Shown here one piece after another: positions 55,344 to 64,000 of a stretch of 64,000 nt of DNA. The notes below the pieces were generated by a model. That model made no database searches and had not been told where the DNA came from. It was given only the letters and a program-made list of their open reading frames with translations. Source of the DNA: Liopterus haemorrhoidalis (lineage: Eukaryota; Arthropoda; Insecta; Coleoptera; Dytiscidae); assembly GCA_963971575.1 (NCBI GenBank), contig OZ020616.1, positions 38,468,250 to 38,532,249 on the forward strand, given 5' to 3'. Both the position numbers and the translations under genes were made by a program. Position 1 is the stretch's first letter. Every line of letters begins with the position of its first letter.

Positions 55344-55514
55344 TTTTAACACATTAAAACAAAACTATATGATCACTTTTCAAATTATAACCTATACGCA
55401 TTTGACACTTAATGATAACTTAACAAAACGCCATATGCGTTGAAACTTTGAACTATACACTCTGTTTGCGCGGCAAATTTGAAAAAAATCCGCATTTCAT
55501 ACTTGTAGACCTGG
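54230..55514 (-). mobile_element. Full-length mariner element (1285 bp) inside a hAT
   Basis: CCAGGTCCACAAGTATGAAA at the left and the complement of TTTCATACTTGTAGACCTGG at the right differ at one base. TA flanks both ends (54228-54229, 55515-55516). The length is typical for mariner. Confidence 0.93.
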
Positions 55515-55592
55515 TATAGTAAAGAAAGATGTTGTAAATAAGACACCTTGACGCTTGAAATTAAAAATTATTTATTAAAATCATATTCTTAT

Positions 55593-56440
55593 CTAATGAG
55601 AAGGATGGACCTGGTGCGCTGCTATCAGTGCATCAATCCTCGGCACTATTTTTGTCAGCAGTATTCTTAAATCACCGTGATTAGCTATTTACAGTCGGTT
55701 TCTTTTTTTTTTTTGTTAATAGATTTGTGGCCACACTGAACCCACGTTCCACTAAATATGACGAAGGTAATGCAATTAACAACTTTTCTAATATATCCCA
55801 TAACCCAGGATAAGCTGTAGGAATCTGGTTTTGCAGTCAGAACTGTTGGTAGCCGTCTTGTTGGTAGCCGAAATTTAAATTTCAATTCCTATAGTGCGTT
55901 CAAAGGTGAGCGCATAGGGCATATGGAGTAGTTTTTTTTCATACTCTCTAATGGGTTTATACAATGACGCTATCTTTTTCTTGCTTGTCGACGTTGCCAG
56001 CTTTAAAACGCGCTGATCTGTGAAGACGCAGTATTCTACAAATGGCCACTTGTTTTTGTTGAGTGTTATTTTGAGTTTAATAAGAGTTGATTTTTGTAAA
56101 TCATACGAGTTTTTCATATTATTATAATTGACAAATTTGACACTTTTACAACATTTGGCAACACCGCTCCCATTTGCCATAAGAGCTATACTGCAAACTC
56201 ACCTTTGAACGCACTATAATTTGTTGTTACTTCCATCAGTCCTTCTTGTTTTCCTTAATTTTGGAGATTCCTCTGTGTTTGCACTTGAAAAAGGATCCAA
56301 AACCCAATCGGGTATGTTCATTTTAAAAATACCTTCAAATCGTTGGTTGAAGTCAGAATGGAGAACATCCAAGTGCTGACAACAGGTAAGCAAGTCTTCA
56401 TCATTTTTTAACCGCTCTCGGCGAATCCCCTTTGCTGACG
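55593..56440 (-). pseudogene. hAT transposase C-terminal remnant, split by a MITE
   Basis: From about 56440 the minus strand reads DLLTCCQHLDVLHSDFNQRF, then MNIPDWVLDPFSS. After the MITE at 55892-56216 it resumes PTAYPGLWDILEKLLIALPS, SYLVERGFSVATNLLTKK, an A-run that disturbs the frame, then HGDLRILLTKIVPRID and HPSH-stop at 55593. This is the C-terminal part of a ZBED-like hAT transposase including the dimerisation region. The N-terminal BED finger and most of the catalytic domain are gone. Confidence 0.8.
55892..56216. mobile_element. MITE (325 bp) with an open frame across most of it
   Basis: TAGTGCGTTCAAAGGTGAG at the left is the exact complement of CTCACCTTTGAACGCACTA at the right. 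TA flanks both ends. A 101-codon minus-strand frame (55875-56180) spans nearly all of it and is Lys/Tyr-rich; I do not recognise its product. It interrupts the hAT transposase remnant. Confidence 0.85.
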
Positions 56441-56769
56441 TATGCTGGACTTCCCCGACAGTGCGCGATACGTTCGCCTACCAACACTTGTTTCTTAAGA
56501 CCTGTCAGGTGGGCATGACCGCCGATCAGTTATAACTTGCATTTTGTGTCTTTATTTAAAAAATAATGTTACACTATGTTACACAACAGATGAAATATAT
56601 ACGAACGGATTTTCTTAATATTTTTATCTTCTCTTTCTTCTTGCTTTCACCGTCCCCTTATTTTTAGTCAACGCCCCCCAATTCACCCGAGGTAACTATC
56701 GCCCTCATGGATCGTTCGAGCGCTCCCCAGAAGGCGGTATCACTCACTTTGAGAATCACTGAGTTAGAC

Positions 56770-57880
56770 CAATATTTTGACTTGGGCGCCGGGAATCTAA
56801 AAAATTTCGGAACCACTGGTGTAAGTCATCAGTTTTCCTTCCCAGATATTCTTCACTACTCTATCATCTTTTATCCTTCTCACGCGTCTTACCTATTGTA
56901 TTCATGTCACATTTCATTTCTTCAAATAAATTAATCAATAATAAATAATATTTTAATCCTGCAACTTCTTTATAATTATTTATAATACCAAAAAATATTG
57001 ACGATCTCGATTAATGTAAATGGTAAAGCCTAATTTTGGTGATTTTAAAGAGAAATCTAGTCTTCCTCTCACCATCTTTCCATATTGCGAGATGTTCCCA
57101 TTCTAAATTCACTATAAGGTCAAAGTTTTCCAATTTTAAATGCACTGAATGCACATTTTCAATGTATTGGCAAATAAGATTATAAATATTTACTTGAGGA
57201 CACATTTTTCAACATCAAATGAAAGTAGAAAAATATTATATTGACAGCAATAGTGAATCTCTAGGCCAGCCATGACCACAGTTAATGTTAAGCTTATGTA
57301 ACTACAGTAGCCCATCTAAAATTTCACTCCTAAAAACTTAATAAGTTTTGATGACACTTATATAACTTAACTGTTTTGTTATATGGCCATAAAATCAGCA
57401 AATATGTCAAGATAAAAATGTTAAAGATATTTAATTTGTAATTGGACGTTTTCAGATAAATTGCTTATAAAATTCTTTTTAAAAATGAACATATTTTACA
57501 TATGTGCCAATAAATATAAATGAATTTAATGAAAGCCTAAGTAGTTCAATTGTTGAAAAGGACAAGGCTAGTAGCTGTATCATTAATCTGTATGCATATT
57601 TCACATATAGGACAAGTGATATTTAAAAACTGTAACATCGTTGTTTTAAATGTTAATGTTAAAAGTGGCAGGCGGGCCCGTCCATCAAGTTCTCATTTTA
57701 AAAAAGATTTAGGCAAACTTCGTGTGAACTTGCTCTTATGAAATCTTATAATTAGACCACTCGCTTTCTGTTTCTACTTAACTGTAATCATAAGTTTTTG
57801 TTACAAAAGATTTTTGTTTTATCTTCATTTTTAGATTGTTATTAGTTAGTTAGTTATTTTTATTAAAATTTGTTTATAAT
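56770..57880. other. No recognisable gene
   Basis: 56790-56825 (GGGCGCCGGGAATC..CGGAACCACTGG) looks like another hAT end. The rest is AT-rich without recognised content. Confidence 0.45.
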
Positions 57881-57884
57881 TCAC

Positions 57885-58445
57885 TAACAGACATACCCGG
57901 CGATGCTCGGGAGAAAAATAATAATTTATCAAAAATATTTTAATTCGGAAAAATAAATGATTTCTGCACATTCAAAGGGTTAAGAGCTATTTTTCATTTG
58001 TAAATACTCTTGCCTTTAAAGTAATTTTTCTTCGTAAATCCTTAAAGGTAACAACCATTATCCACGGCAAAGTGAGCGTTAAAATTTTCGCCGAAAATGA
58101 TAACTTATAAATGATAATTGAGAATTATCTATTGACTTGGGATATATGCTCTCGCGGATTTTTTGTAGTAATATTAAACCTTAAAAGTCTGTCATATATA
58201 TATTTTCGATATATCTCTTACAGTTTAGCCGTCGTAACAATTATGTTCCGCACGCAAGATTTTTTCGACTTATTTCCGTCGTAGGCCCTAAAAATATGTA
58301 CATCATTTAAAAATCGATTTTGCACCATTAGTTCCTCAGGGTCCTAAAGAGTAACTGTGGAAAATTTGGTCTAAATCGGTCAAATAGCCTAAGAATGTAT
58401 AGCGAACAAACAAACAATTTTCTTCTTTTACATATATAGAGATTC
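57885..58445 (+). repeat. Interspersed repeat with ACCCGGCGATGCTCGGG start
   Basis: It opens CAGACATACCCGGCGATGCT and ends AGCGAACAAACAAACAATTT followed by a TATATATAGAG-like tail. Similar beginnings and ends are common in arthropod repeats of uncertain class. Recognised from general pattern memory only. Confidence 0.4.
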
Positions 58446-59495
58446 TCTCCTTCTTTCTCCTGACAGTTAACAAATTCACTTAGTGTCTTTAATCACTTTA
58501 TAAATTTTTTCCTACGACCACTAAGGAACATTTTTTCAATATTGTTGGTTGACAGGAAATTAGATTAATTTCGCATGTTACCTTCATGCGCGTGCAGGGG
58601 GTGCGGGAATGATAAATTCGCACCAATGCGCATATGCAGTGTGCGATAATTTCTATTGCCGTTCTGGCTGCGTGATCATTAATGGTTAACCTTGGGTGGG
58701 AGCATTGGGTTGGCGCGAGCATTAATGGTTAATGGTAAACCAAGGTGCGAAATTTGGCACACCGGAGGTAACAGATATTGCTTCAGAAGTATAGTCGAAT
58801 ATTTTTTGTTGCAAATTGTATTCGTCCATATAGATATGACTCAAGCCATTGGAGAACATTTCCGATTACCACCGATATCTTTTTAACCAAGTTTTAAATT
58901 TTAAAGCAAGCCGCTGGTACGTTACTATCATCGAATTAGGATCAACTAGGAAGCCGGCCTGTGGTATAATATAAAGTCTGATCTCAAACTGAAGTAAGAT
59001 TCCTGACTAAAGGAGTTCAGGTACTAGCCGTGAGTGTTATCCAGGGTTCATCATTACGATATGTGAATTATATGATATGTATTAGTACTTACGAATCGAC
59101 TGATCAGGCATATTGTAATTAGTCTGGATCTTAGCTGTTCACTTAAGTTCTTAGAGGTGAATCGTTACACACATTAAGTAAAAGATGTGTTATAATGTAA
59201 CATTTACAATTAGTTTGAAAGTTAAAATATATGTATTAAATAATGAAAAAATTAAACAAACAGAATCGGGTAGACCACCAGAATGCCGACACAGTGCCTC
59301 TAAGAATTCAACGTTCTAGATGTTTTCATTAACCGCACCGAATACTTCTGTCATCGTCTTCAGAGAGACGGGTGTATATATAAGGGTTCTGATAGCATTT
59401 CCAGGAATAAAGGTATGAAATTGTTCAAGGAATGTCAAAGTTATTAATGTTACTTTAAACAATTAATCCTTTAAAATACACTTAATTTTTAAAAA
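58446..59495. other. No recognisable gene
   Basis: 58560-58760 is less AT-rich and has two copies of GCATTAATGGTTAA / ATCATTAATGGTTAA near 58677 and 58719; no coding sequence recognised. Confidence 0.45.
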
Positions 59496-59498
59496 ATG

Positions 59499-59720
59499 CT
59501 AACAGTTCCTGTCATTGAAATTCTTATTATGACGGGTGGTTTCAATTTGAAACGATTCGTTACAATTTGTTACCAAAATTCGATGGTCTATTTGATCGAA
59601 AACTTTTCGGAAATCTGTATACACGGCATGAACTTCAGATACTTCTTCTAAGCAGGTTGAAATATAATCCTCACAACAAAATAAATTTGTAGCGGTGAAG
59701 CGGTCTTCTAAAAAAGCCGT
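59499..59720 (-). pseudogene. Non-LTR reverse transcriptase fragment
   Basis: The minus strand reads ATNLFCCEDYISTCLEE, then VHAVYTDFRKVFDQIDHRIL. This is the RT region before and including motif A, with its first catalytic Asp (TDF), as in jockey/CR1-like elements. The remaining RT motifs are absent. Confidence 0.75.
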
Positions 59721-59814
59721 GTTGCTGTGATATCGTCTCACCTGCTGATAGGTGGTGAATATAACATCGATAACTATGGACGCTAACACTTTACGACGGT
59801 TGAAGAGAGAGGAA

Positions 59815-59950
59815 TAGATTGATGGAACGCTAAAGCCTTGACAAAAGACAGAAATAAATGGAAAGATTTATGGAAAAAAGCACCAACTTGAGCAAAAACT
59901 CCAGCCCAACCTGACACCGAACCTTAACAAAGACTTAAGGATTAAGTAAG
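59815..59950 (+). pseudogene. Possible LINE C-terminal scrap
   Basis: WNAKALTKDRNKWKDLWKKA followed by stops resembles the basic end of LINE polyproteins. Short, so uncertain. Confidence 0.3.
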
Positions 59951-61045
59951 TAAGAATGGAAAGACAATAAAAAAGAATTATTATTGGCTTAAAAAACAGT
60001 ACATATCCAAGATTTTATTAAGCTTTAAAATATTAGAACAGTTGAATATTTTTACTTCTTATATTGAAGTATTCACTTGGTTTATTTAGTAGATATTTCA
60101 AAACTACTGAGCGCAAAGGGTTAAAAAAATGTGCTCAGAAGTTATTAACATTTTTTCAATTTACTCAAAACTAACTTTTGGACTAGTATTTGGACTCACC
60201 GATTCAATTAGTCTCTTATGTTTTTGAATTAGTTTTCCCTAATTAATCATGGTACCTAAACAATTAAAATACAAACTCTTTCGAAGATTTTACCATTTGC
60301 CTATAATCTGCTAACCTTATTCACTGTTATCATCTGAGAACAAATTTTTAGTTTAGTAAAAATATAGAAAGTATTGTAATAAATGACTATGATATAATAA
60401 TAGCAGACAACCAATGCACTTTTAACATAATTAGTAATGTACAATAGAAATTATACTAATTCAACTAATTTTTCATCCTCGGGCGTAAATACCGGTCACT
60501 ACAATCAATCAAAATCAACATTTTTATGCAATTATTTTAAATTTATATAATAACTAAACTTTCAGTATTTGGATTTTGAGATCATGAAAGGTAATGGCGT
60601 GATCAGAAAGTTTAAATCTTAAAGTGCCTCACCCTATAACCTACCGAGATTATTAAAAAAAGAAAATCATAAAAATCGAGAGTGATCGAATTTTTTTAAT
60701 TATTTTTCTGTTTTTTAATTCTTTGTAGGGTGTTGTATTTAATAGAAGCCCTTGAAGTATATATTTTAGGGCGGATAGGGATGTTCTGATAGTATTGATA
60801 CAATATCGTAAAATTTGTATTTATACACACATAAATATTTCTGTGATTAAATTTGTTTCAATAAGAAACACTTGAAAAATTGTACTCTTGTAAAAACTGG
60901 TAGCGCGAGGTACGCAATAATGGCGCAGGACGTAGTTCGCCAAGAAACATGCGTTGAACGGTTTAGAAGTTGCTGACGTTTGGCGCATTTTTCCTGTACG
61001 TTTGAGGTTATAAAATGCTATTGGTTATTTTTGTATTTTAATTAA
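59951..61045. other. No recognisable gene
   Basis: AT-rich; nothing recognised. Confidence 0.45.
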
Positions 61046-61047
61046 AA

Positions 61048-61173
61048 ATGTCACCACCAAGAAGCAAAATGTGGACCAATTTTACTAAAATACACCAAGG
61101 AGTTTTCTCTATGCTTGCAATGAAGAAGAGTGGAGTGTTTAATTCTATTTCAAACAATCACTCAGACCTATAG
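61048..61173 (+). pseudogene. Possible BED-finger start of a hAT transposase
   Basis: MSPPRSKMWTNFTKI is like the start of BED zinc-finger regions of ZBED-type hAT transposases. The following Cys/His residues are not seen and the frame stops after 41 codons. Confidence 0.3.
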
Positions 61174-61800
61174 GCTTGAGCAAGAGTTCATATACACACC
61201 AGTTTTGCAAGTGAAAGATGGAAAATTCCTTCGTAAAATATTTATTATCTATTATCTATTATTAATAACTATTATAAAATAAAACAAAATAAAATAATCA
61301 TATTTAATTACCATTTTTAATATAATACTTAATATTTTCTTGTAAAAAACAGAATTAACATCTGTGGTATAGTAACAAAAAGAAATTTTTATAAAAAATA
61401 ACGTATCGAAACCTAGGATTAGATCAAAATATACTTTTTACTATAAAGTAAGAATCAAATAATCTCAAAAACAGCTCTAATGATTTTGATTAAAATTTGC
61501 AAGTGGATGAACTAATAGAAGAACTTTGTAATAATGTGGCCAAAGGATGTATAAGAAAATTAAATTTTTGTAAATATGCCTGATATTCAAAATAAAGTGT
61601 GGTGGTAATTTTTAAACTAATAAAGCTTTTAATGCAATGACATTTGCATGATTGGTAAGCTATAAAATTTAAATAATTTGTCCAATTTTAGATCTTTTTT
61701 TGTTTGTGAGTTTCTCATATAAGATATGTATGACGAAAATTATTGACTAAAAGTCTTAAGTTCAATGAATTTTATTTAAACATCAACACATAAAAATGGC
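61174..61800. other. No recognisable gene
   Basis: AT-rich; nothing recognised. Confidence 0.4.
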
Positions 61801-61802
61801 AT

Positions 61803-62490
61803 TTTTACCGACCGCCAACATATATAAGGGAGGTATTGTGATCATACAAATTTTGACGTTTCGAGATTTCGATGGATCACCACGAATTGAGGTCCCTACA
61901 TAACGTTTTGACTATTTTTAGCATGATGTCTGTCGGTCTGTCTGTCCGTCTGTCCGTCTGTCCGTCTGTCCGTCTGTCTGTCCGTCTGTCCGTCTGTCCG
62001 TCTGTCCGTCTGTCCGTCTGTCTGTGTACACGTGCAGAGCAAATTCGGCTGAAAGGATTTTTATGAAACTTCATATTTAAGCTTCTGCCATCAATGGCAC
62101 GAGTTGTTCAACTTTTGGTAAAAATCGGTTGACTAAAAATGGGAGTTTACTCGTGTCGATTTTAAGATTTTTGCGAATATTTCACAACAGAAAAATATCT
62201 CGAAAAAATTTATCGAACAAAAGTTGCTATAAAAGCAATAACTTATAACTTTTATTTGAGACGTTTTTTGATAAAACGAAAAATTTTGAATAATTTCTGT
62301 AAAATTTTTCGAAATTTTTTCCAGGTCTCAATTTTTTCATATTTATATGTTACGTTTCCATGGTCATGATAAATAATATCTCTGTTAGAAAATATTAGGT
62401 CAAGTTATTTCTACTCTGCTGCTAGAATGTAATTTATATAAGTACTTTATGATGGCGGTCGGTCCTGTGGTGGCCGCAGCTGATTTTTTT
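61803..62490 (+). repeat. GTCT-bearing repeat, copy 8, most complete
   Basis: Begins TTTTTACCGACCGCCAACAT and ends GATGGCGGTCGGTCCTGTGG followed by TGGCCGCAGCTGATTTTTTTC. The ends contain inverted ACCGACCGCCA. Landmarks in order: TTTCGAGATTTCGATGG, CCCTACATAACGTTTTGACT, AGCATGATGTCTG, the GTCC/GTCT tract (61930-62022), CAAATTCGGCTGAAAGG, CTTCATATTTAAGCTT, TTTTATTTGAGACG. No coding capacity besides artefactual repeat frames. Confidence 0.88.
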
Positions 62491-62618
62491 CAAAATGTGA
62501 TTTAACGGCTTAAATGGTTGTGACCATCTTTTAATTCTCCTCTTTAACCCAGCAAAGTGCATACGCGCAAACCCGAAATATTACGGGCATATCTCATAGT
62601 GTTACGAAGAAGTGTTTT

Positions 62619-62710
62619 TTTTTTACCGACCACCAACATATATAAGGGAGGTATTGTGATCATACCAATTTTGACGTTTCGAGATTTCGATGGATCTCCA
62701 CGAATTTTTT
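62619..62710 (+). repeat. GTCT-bearing repeat, copy 9 (5' end only)
   Basis: TTTTTACCGACCACCAACAT to TTCGATGGATCTCCACGAAT match the first 90 bases of copy 8; the sequence then leaves the family before the GTCT tract. Confidence 0.85.
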
Positions 62711-63677
62711 AATTTTAATGTTGGTTAAATTATTGTTAAGTAACAGTTAAACGCTGATCTAACAAAAGATCTAGCAAGTATTGGTGCACAAGGTACTTCT
62801 AAAGATGACAATATAAACCAAGACAGGATTTGTATGAATGTAGGGAAAAGTTGCCCAGACTGACAATACCTAAAAAGAGAAAGAATATAGGATGTCTAAA
62901 TAATTTCTCTCTAAATCGAAACTGTAACAATCTCTTTGTTTTAAAGATCATATTACATAAAACTAAGTAACTAAGCTTCAAAAGTTTAAAATGGATCACA
63001 AATCAAATCTAATAACAAACGTCAAACCATGAAAAATAGTTAAATAGCCCTCTTTTAATTATTCAATTCCCAAACCATAACTTTCTTTCACAATTTATCT
63101 TTCTCCTGTCATATTATTATTAATTATTTTTTGAATACAGTCAACTTAAATCAGATTGCGCGGCATCTTTAAACATTTAGTTAATTTGTTAATGAATTCT
63201 TAATAGCATCGTGATTATCGAAATAGCGTTAAAGTTAAGTAACTTCAGTAATAAAGGCAGACGATTTCATGGTTCATAAAAATTTTATGCTATTTCCAAA
63301 GTGTGATCTCCTTAAATGGATAATTATATAGTGAAAAATTTGCATTTTTTGTGCAATTCGTGACTTTTGAATAATCTTGATAAAATCAGTTAAAATTTAT
63401 TATCAAGATAATGAAATTAAGTTATTATTTTGAATATTTTGAACTTTAGATACTGAAACTAATTTTTGTGTTAGGACTATAATTTACCAATTTTATATTA
63501 TTTATTGTTTAGGGGAACTCTTTTTTTTAGAAAGTATTGTAAAATAAAAATAGGAAATAGTACTTAAAACATCTTTCAGCTATATTTTTGCGACGATAAA
63601 CCTATATCCTAAATAATTCCAGCAGTAGTAATAGAGAGGGCCTTTGATATACCTTGCACTAATACGTCCTGTACATA
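62711..63677. other. No recognisable gene
   Basis: AT-rich; nothing recognised. Confidence 0.45.
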
Positions 63678-63685
63678 CACGTGCG

Positions 63686-63859
63686 CAGTGTCGGACTAAG
63701 GAAAATCAGGGCTCTAAGCAAAGTTTTCATTTCGGGCCTTACGAGTTAAAGAATTCATAAAATAATGGAAAAAATGTCTAATAAAACCGTCTCATAGGCC
63801 CCAAAAAAATACGGGCCCTAGTCAGTTGCTTACTCTTCCTAGGCCAAAGTCCGCTCCTG
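63686..63859. mobile_element. hAT MITE (174 bp) with exact 8-bp target duplication
   Basis: CAGTGTCGGACTAAGG at the left pairs with CCAAAGTCCGCTCCTG at the right, with GGGC motifs inside. CACGTGCG flanks both ends exactly (63678-63685, 63860-63867). Confidence 0.88.
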
Positions 63860-64000
63860 CACGTGCGTGATTAATTAGGAATAGTAAACTCGATATACAT
63901 TAAATATATTCGCAGCTAAGTCGTTATAACTGGAATATATATATGTGTATTTTCTTTTTTAAATGGAAAATTAATGTCCTAAAGTCTATTTACGTTATAG

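Larger units (their letters stand above)
54100..56761 (-). mobile_element. hAT transposon with two nested elements
   Basis: CAGTTCTCAAACTTATTTGG at the left pairs with CACTTTGAGAATCACTG at the right. Flanks AGTTATAC (54092-54099) and AGTTAGAC (56762-56769) differ at one of eight bases. Inside are a mariner (54230-55514), a MITE (55892-56216) and a minus-strand hAT transposase remnant. GCGCCCCC-type motifs lie near both ends. Confidence 0.85.

Noticed and set aside
61803..62490. Helitron
   Set aside because: The 3' end has a hairpin-like CTGTGGTGGCCACAG and CTGA before T, but the hairpin touches the end, the 5' end does not start with TC, and no Rep/Hel coding sequence is present.
1..64000. 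Host gene or novel multi-gene cellular system
   Set aside because: Every recognisable protein motif belongs to a transposable element; no spliced host gene, conserved enzyme or gene cluster could be supported by reading both strands.

Overview
The window looks like AT-rich repetitive DNA from an insect or other arthropod nuclear genome. The evidence is the transposon content: BEL/Pao and Ty3/gypsy retrotransposons, mariner (DD34D) and DD41D Tc1/mariner-type elements, hAT elements with BED/ZBED-type transposases, jockey- and RTE-like LINE remnants, tRNA-derived SINEs and many MITEs. I found no convincing host gene, rRNA gene, functional tRNA gene, CRISPR array or prokaryotic operon. Almost every recognisable coding stretch is transposase or retrotransposon polyprotein, and all but two are broken.

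Layout: 0-3.1 kb is the 3' end of a BEL/Pao element (pol, polypurine tract, 3' LTR) running in from the left. 3.6-4.9 kb is a broken DD41D-type transposon (copy A). 6.7-13 kb holds a GTCT-microsatellite repeat, TIR MITEs, a SINE, a fold-back element and a jockey-like LINE tail. 13-19 kb is mostly old repeats. 19.4-21.4 kb is a hAT element with other hAT pieces nested in it. 22-30 kb carries diverged repeats, an RTE-like LINE tail, a Harbinger-like MITE, a deleted mariner and copies of one SINE family. 30.8-35.1 kb is a complete, apparently young Ty3/gypsy element: identical 138-bp LTRs, 5-bp target duplication, one open 1325-codon gag-pol frame. 37.5-40.1 kb is a 2.6-kb fold-back element whose arms are tandem repeats and which contains at least four other repeats. 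42.2-46.9 kb carries hAT elements, nested MITEs and a tandem duplication with a datable MITE. 47.5-49.0 kb is a hAT inside a hAT-like MITE, both with perfect 8-bp duplications. 49.2-50.5 kb is DD41D copy B. 51.5-53.0 kb is two dead mariners. 54.1-56.8 kb is a hAT with a mariner and a MITE inside it. The remainder holds LINE scraps, two more GTCT repeats and a small hAT MITE at 63.7 kb.

The elements do not work together as a pathway; the organisation is nested insertion. Only the 30.8-35.1 kb gypsy element looks structurally capable of its own mobility, and it could also supply enzymes to relatives elsewhere. The non-autonomous hAT, mariner-like and SINE copies must have depended on enzymes encoded outside this window. 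I did not find a credible new cellular system. The most notable items are the young gypsy element, the repeatedly occurring GTCT-bearing element with inverted GACCGCC ends, and several nested insertions with exact target duplications that give a relative chronology.
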